Assembly: GCA_023454175.1 (NCBI GenBank)
Contig: JAEXRW010000030.1
Location: forward strand, 1-64,000
DNA length: 64,000 nucleotides
Source: Bacillota bacterium
GTDB taxonomy: Bacteria > Bacillota > Clostridia > Christensenellales > JAEXRW01
Reading direction: 5' to 3'
Numbering within the stretch: position 1 is the stretch's first letter; the number at the start of each line of letters is the position of its first letter. Under the pieces are notes generated by a model that saw only the letters and a list, made by a program, of their open reading frames with translations, was not told the DNA's origin and did not search any database. Shown here piece by piece: positions 8,556 through 17,178 of this stretch. Made by a program: the position numbers and the translations under genes.

Positions 8556-10325
8556 ATGCTAATGAAGAGTGATACGGAGAACAAAGTCTCAATCCTCAGG
8601 AATAATTCGCGCAAAAAAGAGCCGCCGGCAAAGCCTGAAGTCAAACGCACCGTCGGCCCTTTGGTAGTTGAACTGGTTTTTTCCGTTTTACTGCTCGCAG
8701 CTATTTGCGCCCTTCGTACCGTTCAAGTTTATGCCCAAAATGTCGATCTGCTGTCTTTCGAGGATCTGGGCAGTTTTTGGTGGATCTGTATGATAAGCAG
8801 CATCGTTGTTTTCGCGATCCTGCGGATCTTTATACGCAAGCCGTATTTTGCCTGCATTTTTGTCGCAGTTGCTACCTTCTTTGCCGTCAACTTTCAGTGG
8901 CTCGTGGCGCTCTTCGGCCTGTTCATTCAATCGGCGCTTTTTACTACAATCGGCGGCATCGTGCTATTTATCGGCATTATGGTCTGCCTGTTTTTTCTCC
9001 TGCGCAGGCTTTATAAAAAGGGAAAATTCCCCATGCATATCATCGTCAAGATACTGTCCGTAACTTTTACCTGCCTCATCCTTTTCAATGTGGTCATGGC
9101 GTTTATAGCCATGGGCAAAAAGACTGCGGAAGCCGAGCAGGAGGTATTGATGCCAACCGTAGCGGCGGCGACTCCGGCGAAGGCTACGCCTGCCGTTACT
9201 CCTACCGGTACGCCGACCTCATCTGCGCCCCAATCCTTCGGCAAACCCAACATCTACTTTTTCATCCTGGACGAATACAGTTCCTTCGATATGCTGTCGA
9301 AATACTACGGCTATGACGCCAAAGTGTTCAGCGATTTTCTCACGTCGAAGGGCTTCAACATCTCCAGGGAGAGCTACAGCACCGACAACGAGACCGAGCA
9401 CGCCATCTGTGACCGGCTGAACATGGACTACATCTCCAGGCATCTTTCCAAAAACGACTGCATGAAGGGCATTTACAACGCCCCGCTCCATCAGATACTG
9501 ACTGATATGGGCTATAAGGAGTATCAGATCGCGAACAGCAAATACTTCAAAGGCATCGAGAGCCTGACTTCCGATTCCAGCAGCAATGGCGCCTACGAAG
9601 ATGTCAATATGTTCGGCGATGACGATACCGAGGATATCGCATCGGACGGCTCCATCTCCGATGCGCTCTCCGAACTATTTGCCAGCGGTGACTCCAACAC
9701 CAAAGTGGACACGGCGGCCCTGAATCAATTGGGCTTTTACCCCTCGGACTACATCCGTAAAACCACGGAGTTTAAACAAAACAAGCTTCACAATTATGCC
9801 GATTCCCTGCTTGAAAAATTTGATTATTTCGAGAACTCCGCCAACTACAATTTTGTCGGCACAACGCCCCGTGTGACCTATGCCTATATGACGGCAACAC
9901 ATGTGCCCTTTATATTCAACGAATACGGCGGCATCATACCCTGGAAGAACAACCGCAACTGGGAAGACACAAACGTATACCTGAACCAGTATAAATTTAT
10001 CAACAAGCATCTGATGGCGAGCGTTTCCACCATCATCAAAAACGATCCCGACAGCATCATCATCATCATGAGCGACCACGGCATACGCTACCACCATGAC
10101 TGCAAGAAGAAGCACACCTTTTATATCACCGACAAGGACTCCTGCCGCATCATGAACGCGGTATACATCAAGGGGCAGCAATACAATATCGAAGGGCTGT
10201 CCGGCATCAACACGATGCGCTACATCCTCAGCCTCTATGACGGGCTGGATTACCCCCCGTTAAAAGACCCCATAACATCCGATTCCCCGGACCGCCTCAA
10301 GGGCATCATCCCGAAGCCCCGGTAA
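8556..10325 (+). CDS. Membrane phosphotransferase-like enzyme, alkaline phosphatase superfamily (paralogue 3)
   Basis: 589 residues with the same plan as the product of 4748: about five N-terminal membrane helices, a Thr/Pro/Ala linker near residues 190-225, then the catalytic domain with FILDEYSSFDML, a Thr in the NETEH motif as likely nucleophile, THVPF and MSDHG. AGGAGG at 8544-8549 fits the ATG at 8556; an ATG at 8562 aligns better with the paralogues' starts, so either may be used. No terminator lies between this gene and the YidC-fusion gene, so it may be the first gene of the phosphonate operon. The natural substrate is not known. Confidence 0.8.
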   Translation: MLMKSDTENKVSILRNNSRKKEPPAKPEVKRTVGPLVVELVFSVLLLAAICALRTVQVYAQNVDLLSFEDLGSFWWICMISSIVVFAILRIFIRKPYFACIFVAVATFFAVNFQWLVALFGLFIQSALFTTIGGIVLFIGIMVCLFFLLRRLYKKGKFPMHIIVKILSVTFTCLILFNVVMAFIAMGKKTAEAEQEVLMPTVAAATPAKATPAVTPTGTPTSSAPQSFGKPNIYFFILDEYSSFDMLSKYYGYDAKVFSDFLTSKGFNISRESYSTDNETEHAICDRLNMDYISRHLSKNDCMKGIYNAPLHQILTDMGYKEYQIANSKYFKGIESLTSDSSSNGAYEDVNMFGDDDTEDIASDGSISDALSELFASGDSNTKVDTAALNQLGFYPSDYIRKTTEFKQNKLHNYADSLLEKFDYFENSANYNFVGTTPRVTYAYMTATHVPFIFNEYGGIIPWKNNRNWEDTNVYLNQYKFINKHLMASVSTIIKNDPDSIIIIMSDHGIRYHHDCKKKHTFYITDKDSCRIMNAVYIKGQQYNIEGLSGINTMRYILSLYDGLDYPPLKDPITSDSPDRLKGIIPKPR

Positions 10326-10385
10326 TACCCAATACGAAAACTGACCCGGACTCTACAGATTGATTATGGTTTAAGGTGAGACTGA

Positions 10386-12470
10386 ATGGATGTAATCAAT
10401 ACGATCATCGGCATCCCTCTCGGCTATATCATGTGGCTGTGCTATATACTGGTCACAAATTACGGCATAGCCATATTGCTGTTTACGGTGCTTACCAAAG
10501 CATTGATGTTCCCGCTCAACATCTGGGTGCAAAAAAATTCGATCAAAATGGTGAAGCTGCAGCCGCGCATCAATGAGATTGCGGCGTCTTGCGTGGGAAA
10601 CCGGGACCAGATCGCCGAGAAGCAGCTGGCGCTGTACAAACAGGAGAACTACAGGCCCCTTGCAGGCACGATCCCGCTGCTGATCCAGATCCCGATCATA
10701 CTGGGCCTGATCGCCGTGGTGTACAACCCGCTGCAGCATCTGCTGCACATCGATGCCAGTGTCATCAATGCTTTGACCCAAAAGACAATGGCTCTGCTGG
10801 GAACGACCGAACTCGGCTCCAGCGCCCACCTGAAAATCATCGAACTACTCAACGATCCGGCTTATGCGAAGGCTTTTTCCGACCTGACGCTTTCCGGCGC
10901 GGCAGATGCCATAACCAAGATCCAGGCGCTGGATCTCAATTTCCTGGGCCTGAACCTGGCCGCGACGCCCAGCTTCCAGCAATTCAACTTTTTATTGCTG
11001 ATCCCGCTCCTTTCGGGCGGTAGCGCGTTTTTGCTTTCGGCCATACAGAACAAGGTCAACGTATTGCAGCGCGAAGCCAAGTGGTTCGGCCGGTGGGGCA
11101 TGGCGATATTCCTCACTTTGTTTTCGCTGTATTTCGCTTTCGTCGTACCCGCGGGCGTGGGGCTCTACTGGATATTCAGCAACCTGATATCCCTGCTGCT
11201 CATGCTGGTCGTCAATGCGATGTATCCGCCAAAGAAGTACATCGATTACGAGGCGCTGGAAAAGAGCAAGGTGGCGCTGGCGCAGAGCAAGGAGCTGGAA
11301 AAGAAGCTCAGACCGAGCGCAGAACAGAAAGCAAAGGCAAAGGCGGATTATGCCCGTTTCTTCGAGGAGGACAACAAAAAGCAGCTGGTTTTTTACTCCG
11401 AAAAGAGCGGATTCTACAAGTATTACAAAAACGTGATCGAGTATATCACCCAAAACTCGGATATCGTCATCCATTATGTGACGAGCGACCCGAACGACCA
11501 GGTCTTCAGCCTGGACAACCCCCAAATACGTCCGTACTATATCGACGACAACAAGCTGATCATTCTTTTTATGAAAATAGAAGCGGATATGGTCGTCATG
11601 ACGATGCCGGACCTGCAGCAGTACCACTACAAGCGTTCCCTGGTGCAAAAGAACATCGATTATGTGTATATGTTCCATTATCCGCTAAGCACGACGATGG
11701 TGCTCCGCAAAGGCGCGCTGGACCATTACGATACGATATTCTGTGTCGGGGCTTTCCAGCTGGATGAAATACGGCAGACAGAGCAGCATTACAAGCTGCC
11801 CGGAAAGAACCTGGTGGTGTGCGGTTACTCCATGCTGGAGGAGCTGCAGGCGCGTTACGATGCGATGGACAAGACCGTGCGCGAGCACAAGAAGATCCTG
11901 ATCGCGCCATCCTGGCAGGAACAAAACATACTGGACAGCTGCATCCACGATATCCTGAAAGAATTGCTGGGCAAAGGGTATGAGGTGGTCGTAAGGCCGC
12001 ATCCCGAATATGTGAAACGCTATGTCGCAAAGATGAATTCCATCGTGGAGCACTACCGGGATTACAAGGGGAACGACCTGACCTTCGAACTGGATTTCAC
12101 CGACAGCAGCTCGATATTCAATTCCGACCTCGTCATCAGCGACTGGTCGGGGACGGCATATGAGGCGGCTTTCGTGACAAAGAGGCCCGTCATTTTCATC
12201 AACACGCCGCCCAAGATAAACAACCCTGAGTATGACGTGATCGAAGCCAAGCCGCTGGAGATGGTACTCCGCAGCGAGATCGGGATCCAGATAGACCCGC
12301 TCCGGCTGAGCGAACTGAACCCCGCCATCGAAGAACTTCTGGGTTCAAGCGAAAAATACGCCTTCAAAATAGCGGAAATCAGGGAGAAATACATCGCGAA
12401 TTTCGGCAGGAGCGCGGAAGTCGGCGGACAGTATATCATAAACAAACTCATCAGTAAGGATAAGAAATAG
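10386..12470 (+). CDS. YidC/Oxa1 domain fused to CDP-glycerol glycerophosphotransferase-like domain
   Basis: 694 residues. Residues ~1-285 match the YidC/Oxa1 core: membrane helices, KALMFPL, the ALYKQENYRPLAG loop, IPLLIQIPI and a C-terminal membrane helix pair. A charged helical linker (~288-335) leads to a TagB/TagF-type transferase domain (~335-690) with RPHPEY at 537-542 and SDWSG at 585-589, equivalents of the RxHP and SDYSS motifs of teichoic-acid polymerases. The usual HG motif seems to be HY (YMFHYP). The fusion would place a CDP-alcohol-using transferase on a membrane channel-like platform. AAGGTGAG precedes the ATG, and the next gene starts two bases after the stop. Function inferred: polymerising or transferring a CMP-activated phosphonate or polyol. 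Confidence 0.85.
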   Translation: MDVINTIIGIPLGYIMWLCYILVTNYGIAILLFTVLTKALMFPLNIWVQKNSIKMVKLQPRINEIAASCVGNRDQIAEKQLALYKQENYRPLAGTIPLLIQIPIILGLIAVVYNPLQHLLHIDASVINALTQKTMALLGTTELGSSAHLKIIELLNDPAYAKAFSDLTLSGAADAITKIQALDLNFLGLNLAATPSFQQFNFLLLIPLLSGGSAFLLSAIQNKVNVLQREAKWFGRWGMAIFLTLFSLYFAFVVPAGVGLYWIFSNLISLLLMLVVNAMYPPKKYIDYEALEKSKVALAQSKELEKKLRPSAEQKAKAKADYARFFEEDNKKQLVFYSEKSGFYKYYKNVIEYITQNSDIVIHYVTSDPNDQVFSLDNPQIRPYYIDDNKLIILFMKIEADMVVMTMPDLQQYHYKRSLVQKNIDYVYMFHYPLSTTMVLRKGALDHYDTIFCVGAFQLDEIRQTEQHYKLPGKNLVVCGYSMLEELQARYDAMDKTVREHKKILIAPSWQEQNILDSCIHDILKELLGKGYEVVVRPHPEYVKRYVAKMNSIVEHYRDYKGNDLTFELDFTDSSSIFNSDLVISDWSGTAYEAAFVTKRPVIFINTPPKINNPEYDVIEAKPLEMVLRSEIGIQIDPLRLSELNPAIEELLGSSEKYAFKIAEIREKYIANFGRSAEVGGQYIINKLISKDKK

Positions 12471-12471
12471 T

Positions 12472-13611
12472 ATGGATGCACGGGTGTTTTTAGAAGGGTT
12501 CCAGAGCATGGGCGTAAACCGGTATTATGGCGTGCCCGATTCACAGCTGAGCGCATTCTGCGACCTGCTGTTTACGGAATACGGGATCGGGAAAGAACAT
12601 ATCGTTGCGGCCAATGAAGGCGGCGCGGTGGGGCTGGCCGCGGGGTATTACCTGGCAACGGGAAAGCCCGCACTCGTCTATATGCAAAACAGCGGGATCG
12701 GAAATGCTGTGAATCCCATCGCATCGCTGTTGAACAGCGCCGTTTACGGTATACCCTGCCTGTTCGTGATCGGCTGGCGGGGGGAACCGAATACCAAGGA
12801 TGAGCCCCAGCACGTTTTCCAGGGGGAAGTCACGCTGCCCATGGTCGGCATGCTGGATATCGATCCTTTCGTGATGTCCAAGGAGACAACGAACGAAGAA
12901 TTTGCGCAATTTATCAAGCAGGCATCTGCGAATGTGGAAAAAGGGCGCAGCAGCGCCTTTATTGTCCGCAAGGGCGCATTGACCGCGCAGAGCAAAGCGG
13001 TATATAGTAATGACAATACTCTTTCCCGGGAACAGGCCATCCGCATCATCGCGGAAAACGCAGATGAACCGGATGTATTTGTCTCCACGACCGGAAAAGC
13101 CTCCAGAGAGCTTTTCGAGATCCGCGAAGCGCTGGGCCAGGGCCATTCCCACGATTTCCTGACGGTGGGTTCCATGGGCCACGCATCCATGATCGCGCTG
13201 GGCATCGCGATGGAGAAGCGGGACAAGAGGGTATGGTGCATCGACGGGGACGGTGCGATGGTGATGCACCTGGGCAATGCGCTCATCGCAGCGCGGCAGA
13301 AATGCAGCAACCTGGTCCATATCGTCCTGAACAACGGCGCGCATGAGACGGTAGGCGGAATGCCGGTGGCCATGGGAACGACGGATTTCAGCGCCATCGC
13401 GAATACCTTTGGATACGGTTACTGCCGCCGGGTGGCAGACGAGGCCGGCCTGAAACGCTGTCTGGATGAAGTCAAAACGCTGCACGACAGCGCGCTGATC
13501 GAAGTAATGGTCGCTTTGGGCGCAAGGGCAGACCTGGGCCGACCCACTACGACCGCAAGAGAGAATAAACAGGCATTGATGGATTATCTCAGTGAGGACA
13601 AGCAATCATGA
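12472..13611 (+). CDS. aepY: Phosphonopyruvate decarboxylase
   Basis: 379 residues, the normal length for this ThDP enzyme. It decarboxylates phosphonopyruvate to phosphonoacetaldehyde, the step that pulls the unfavourable PEP mutase reaction forward. Visible features are the N-terminal PYR domain with the catalytic-Glu region (AANEGGAVGLAAGYYLA), the family-typical GWRGEPNTKDEPQH stretch, and the ThDP/Mg motif GDGAMVMHLG followed by NN about 30 residues later. It sits between the YidC-transferase fusion and a nucleotidyltransferase, overlapping the latter by four bases (ATGA), so translation is likely coupled. Confidence 0.93.
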   Translation: MDARVFLEGFQSMGVNRYYGVPDSQLSAFCDLLFTEYGIGKEHIVAANEGGAVGLAAGYYLATGKPALVYMQNSGIGNAVNPIASLLNSAVYGIPCLFVIGWRGEPNTKDEPQHVFQGEVTLPMVGMLDIDPFVMSKETTNEEFAQFIKQASANVEKGRSSAFIVRKGALTAQSKAVYSNDNTLSREQAIRIIAENADEPDVFVSTTGKASRELFEIREALGQGHSHDFLTVGSMGHASMIALGIAMEKRDKRVWCIDGDGAMVMHLGNALIAARQKCSNLVHIVLNNGAHETVGGMPVAMGTTDFSAIANTFGYGYCRRVADEAGLKRCLDEVKTLHDSALIEVMVALGARADLGRPTTTARENKQALMDYLSEDKQS

Positions 13612-14345
13612 AGGCTTTGTTATTGAATTCCGGGGTCGGCAAGCGCATGGGGGGACTGACGAAGGACAAGCCCAAGTGCATGGCGGAAATCGGCGCAGGC
13701 TACACCATCCTGAGCTGGCAGTTGTATCTGCTCCAAAAGGCGGGGATACGGGAAGCCGTCATCACTACGGGACCCTTCGCCGATATCCTGCAAGGTTACG
13801 TCGAATCCCTGAAACCGGAAATGGATATACGTTTCGTAGCCAACCCGGAGTACGATACCACGAATTATATCTATTCGATCCAATGCGCCCGGGAGCAGCT
13901 GGAAGACGACATCCTGCTTCTCCACGGCGACCTGGTATTTGAGCCGTCGGTGATCGACGATATCATGGGGAGCAGGGAAAGCTGCGTGGCTGTCGATTCC
14001 AGGCTTCCTCTTCCCGAAAAAGATTTCAAGGCATGGCTGCAGGGCAAAAGGGTAAAGGCGGTGGGAACCGAGTTTTTCGGCGAGGACTGCGTGGCGTGCC
14101 AGCCGCTCTACCACATGCTGAAAAAGGATATGCTGGTATGGCTGGATGAGATCGCCCGGTTCTGTGCAAGCGGACAGCGGACCGTCTACGCCGAGAAGGC
14201 GCTGAACAATATGACGGACCGCATAGCCCTGTATGCTGCTGAGCTGAACGGACGGCTGTGCAATGAGATCGATAATGCTGAAGACCTGAACGCAATATCA
14301 TCCCGATTCAAAGGCATCATTGAATCAGAAAGGATCCCCGTATGA
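13608..14345 (+). CDS. LicC-like nucleotidyltransferase, probable phosphonate cytidylyltransferase
   Basis: 245 residues of the sugar-phosphate/choline-phosphate nucleotidyltransferase fold. The N-terminal NTP-binding signature spans residues 8-23 (SGVGKRMGGLTKDKPK), and LLHGDLVFEP carries the metal-binding Asp. LicC and the phosphonate cytidylyltransferase PntC are the nearest described types; both make CMP-linked headgroups from CTP. It overlaps aepY and the PEP mutase fusion gene by four bases each, so all three are translationally coupled. The most likely product is CMP-2-hydroxyethylphosphonate, though the fused domain downstream could do the same job. Confidence 0.8.
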   Translation: MKALLLNSGVGKRMGGLTKDKPKCMAEIGAGYTILSWQLYLLQKAGIREAVITTGPFADILQGYVESLKPEMDIRFVANPEYDTTNYIYSIQCAREQLEDDILLLHGDLVFEPSVIDDIMGSRESCVAVDSRLPLPEKDFKAWLQGKRVKAVGTEFFGEDCVACQPLYHMLKKDMLVWLDEIARFCASGQRTVYAEKALNNMTDRIALYAAELNGRLCNEIDNAEDLNAISSRFKGIIESERIPV

Positions 14346-15634
14346 AACGTGTATATGCTTGTTTCAGTACAGACATCATCCACTGCGGGCATTTGAACAT
14401 ATTGAAGAGGGCCGCGGAGCTCGGGGAACTGACCGTGGGCGTGCTGACGGACGAGGTGATCGCGTCCTACAAGCGTTATCCGCTGATCCCGCTCCAGGAG
14501 CGCATCGAAATGTTCAGCAGCATCCGCAGCGTATCAAAAGTGGTGATCCAGGATTCATTGGAATACGACAGGATCCTGCAGGAGCTGAAGCCGGACATCG
14601 TGGTGCATGGCGACAACTGGAGGACCGGTTACCAGTCAGAGATACGCGAGAGGGTCATAACGCAACTGAAACAGTGGGGCGGGGAACTCGTGGAATTCCC
14701 TTATACGCAGACTCCCACAGAGGACACCATGACGCGGCTGGACAAGGTGCTCGCAATGCCGGAAAACAGGCGATCCCGGCTGAAGAAGCTGCTCAGCTAT
14801 AAACCCTGCCTGTCCGTGATCGAAGCACACAGCGGGCTGAGCGGACTGATCGCAGAAAAAACAAAAGTCCAGACAGCCAAAGGGACCAAGGAATTTGACG
14901 CGATGTGGATATCCAGCCTTTGTGATTCAACGGTCAAGGGCAAACCCGATATCGAGCTGGTGGATATGACATCACGTATCCGCACCATCGAAGAGATCAT
15001 GGATGTAACGACCAAACCCATCATCCTGGACGGGGATACGGGGGGGCTCGTTGAACACTTTGTGTTCAATATCCGCACGCTGGAGCGCATGGGCGTATCC
15101 GCCATCATCATCGAAGATAAAAACGGGCTGAAAAAGAACTCGCTTTTCGGTACTGAGGTGGCCCAGAACCAGGCCAGCATCGAAGAATTCTGTGAAAAGA
15201 TCAGCGCAGGAAAAAATGCGCTCAAGACCAAGGATTTCATGATCATCGCGCGCTGTGAGAGCCTGATACTGGATAAAGGCATGGAAGACGCCGTCAACCG
15301 GTGCATCGCCTATGTAAAGGCGGGCGCAGACGGCATCATGATACACTCCTGCAAAAAGAGCCCGGATGAGATCCTGGAATTCTGCGGACGGTTTCGCGCC
15401 ATCAACAAGAGCGTGCCGATCGTGGTCGTTCCGACAACATACAACAGCATCACGGAAGAAGAACTGGCGCAGCATGGCGTAAACATCGTGATCCATGCCA
15501 ACCACCTGATAAGGAGCATGTTCCCCGCGATGCAGAAAACGGCGGAGGAGATACTCAAATACGGCAGGTCGCTGGAGGCCAGCGAAAACTGTATCTCGAT
15601 CAAACAGGTCCTCACGCTGATACCCGATAATTAA
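14342..15634 (+). CDS. aepX: Cytidylyltransferase-PEP mutase fusion
   Basis: 430 residues in two domains. Residues ~1-130 are a TagD/GCT-type cytidylyltransferase with the HxGH motif at 14-17 (HCGH). Residues ~150-425 are phosphoenolpyruvate mutase, with the diagnostic EDK motif at 258-260 followed by KKNS, and DGDTGG for Mg binding. PEP mutase forms the C-P bond of nearly all natural phosphonates. Fusions of PEP mutase with nucleotidyltransferases are known and were proposed to activate phosphonates for transfer to macromolecules. The next gene begins 13 bases after the stop behind AAGGAG. Confidence 0.93.
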   Translation: MKRVYACFSTDIIHCGHLNILKRAAELGELTVGVLTDEVIASYKRYPLIPLQERIEMFSSIRSVSKVVIQDSLEYDRILQELKPDIVVHGDNWRTGYQSEIRERVITQLKQWGGELVEFPYTQTPTEDTMTRLDKVLAMPENRRSRLKKLLSYKPCLSVIEAHSGLSGLIAEKTKVQTAKGTKEFDAMWISSLCDSTVKGKPDIELVDMTSRIRTIEEIMDVTTKPIILDGDTGGLVEHFVFNIRTLERMGVSAIIIEDKNGLKKNSLFGTEVAQNQASIEEFCEKISAGKNALKTKDFMIIARCESLILDKGMEDAVNRCIAYVKAGADGIMIHSCKKSPDEILEFCGRFRAINKSVPIVVVPTTYNSITEEELAQHGVNIVIHANHLIRSMFPAMQKTAEEILKYGRSLEASENCISIKQVLTLIPDN

Positions 15635-15647
15635 GGAGCAATACCCA

Positions 15648-16784
15648 ATGATGCAATACCAGCCATTTTCACCGGTTGACATACGTTTTACCACGCTCAG
15701 GCAGTTTCCCGAAGAACTCTCCTCCCTGGCAGACAAGCGCGTGCTGATCCTGGCCGACGAAGGGACGTTCGGCCGGTTCAAAGCGTCATGCGAGGGATTT
15801 GAGCGGTTCATTCAGGAGAAAAAGAACCGGCTCATCTGTGATATCCGCTCCAACCCGTCCGTTGAGGACGTATGCAGGAACCTCAACCTGCTGCGCCATG
15901 AGGACCGTTACGACTGTATCCTGGCGATCGGCGGCGGGAGCTGCATCGATCTGGCCAAGGCGATCAGCGCGTTGCAGGGAATGGCGGATACGCATGAGCT
16001 GGAGCACGAAGAAGCCGTGGAGGCCATCCGGCAAAAGGCTTTTTTCCAAAAGTGCGGGCCGGCCGATATCATCGCCGTACCCACCACCGCCGGCACCGGT
16101 TCGGAGGTCACCCGATGGGCGACCATATGGGATCTCAAAAACAAAAAGAAGCTGTCTGTCGAACATAACGGCTGCTTCCCAAAGTATGCCATCATGATGC
16201 CCGAACTGACGGAAAGCATGCCGCCGCGGCTGACGCTTTCCACGGGGCTGGACGCTTTGAGCCATGCGATGGAAGCATTCTGGGCAAAGAAAAGGAATCC
16301 CCTGTCCCAGGCCCTTGCAACGGATGCGATCCTGCGCATTAAACGTTTCCTCCCGGCCGTTATAAAAAACCCGCTGGATCCGGAAGCCAGAAAGGAAATG
16401 TGCCTGGGCTCCCTGCTGGCAGGGCTGGCTTTTTCCATGACGAAAACAGCCGCATGCCACAGCATATCATATCCACTGACGATGGACCATGGCATCGAGC
16501 ACGGGTTTGCCGCAGCGCTCACGCTTTCAGCGGTAATGGCCATCAACGAAAAGGCCGTGCCGGAGCTTGCAGCAATCACAAAGCTTTTTGAAAACGAAGG
16601 CTTCGACGCATGGCTAGCCGAAGTCAGCCGGGGAATAAAGGTGCTCAGACTGTCGGAATTTGGGATAAGGGAAGATATGATCGACGGCATCGCCGAGGGT
16701 GCTTTTACACAGGGCCGGATGGATAACAATCCCGTCCCATTGGATAAGGAATCCGTCAAAAAGATACTGAAATCTATTTTATAA
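15648..16784 (+). CDS. Fe-type alcohol dehydrogenase, probable phosphonoacetaldehyde reductase
   Basis: 378 residues of the group III iron-dependent alcohol dehydrogenases. Seen are the nucleotide-binding GGGSCIDLAK, the PTTAGTGSE stretch and the His-bearing motifs GLDALSHAMEAFWA and MDHGIEHG that bind the metal. Placed directly after PEP mutase and phosphonopyruvate decarboxylase and without an aminotransferase nearby, it most likely reduces phosphonoacetaldehyde to 2-hydroxyethylphosphonate, as PhpC/FomC-type enzymes do. AAGGAG is nine bases before the ATG. Cofactor choice (NADH or NADPH) cannot be read from the sequence. Confidence 0.85.
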   Translation: MMQYQPFSPVDIRFTTLRQFPEELSSLADKRVLILADEGTFGRFKASCEGFERFIQEKKNRLICDIRSNPSVEDVCRNLNLLRHEDRYDCILAIGGGSCIDLAKAISALQGMADTHELEHEEAVEAIRQKAFFQKCGPADIIAVPTTAGTGSEVTRWATIWDLKNKKKLSVEHNGCFPKYAIMMPELTESMPPRLTLSTGLDALSHAMEAFWAKKRNPLSQALATDAILRIKRFLPAVIKNPLDPEARKEMCLGSLLAGLAFSMTKTAACHSISYPLTMDHGIEHGFAAALTLSAVMAINEKAVPELAAITKLFENEGFDAWLAEVSRGIKVLRLSEFGIREDMIDGIAEGAFTQGRMDNNPVPLDKESVKKILKSIL

Positions 16785-16800
16785 TATGAGGAGGAAAAAT

Positions 16801-17055
16801 ATGAAGAGGTTTTTACGCAATACGGGGCTCTTTGTCGCATATTTCATTCTGACAACGATCATGCTTTCCGAGACGGTGTTTGCCTACGTTGATCCGGCGG
16901 CGACTTCCTACATCCTGCAGATCGTTGCCGGCGTGGTCATCGCCTGCGGTGTAGCGGTGGGTGTATTTTGGAAGAAAATCAAGCTTTTTTTCCGGAACAT
17001 GAAAATGAAGCAGATCGAAAAATCGTTGACCAAGAAAGCGGACAAGCAGTCCTGA
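16801..17055 (+). CDS. Small two-helix membrane protein of the phosphonate operon
   Basis: 84 residues with a hydrophobic N-terminal segment (~8-28) and a second one (~38-58) around YVDPAATSYILQ, then a basic, cytosol-like tail. An ATG 15 bases upstream is also in frame, but AGGAGG at 16789-16794 lies inside that extension and fits the ATG at 16801. From memory, small proteins with a Y-[IV]-D-P-x-x-[TG]-S core occur next to sulfatase-like wall transferases in other Firmicutes, so it may be a partner subunit of the enzyme encoded next. No enzymatic motif is visible. Confidence 0.75.
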   Translation: MKRFLRNTGLFVAYFILTTIMLSETVFAYVDPAATSYILQIVAGVVIACGVAVGVFWKKIKLFFRNMKMKQIEKSLTKKADKQS

Positions 17056-17178
17056 TACAACATTTAATACGGGCTACAACTGTACCAAGCATCCCTGCAG
17101 CTTCCAAGATGCAAGCGGATGCCTGGTTACCTGTTGCTGTCGGGCAAACAGGCAAATACAGTGCAGGGCGGAGGTAAC

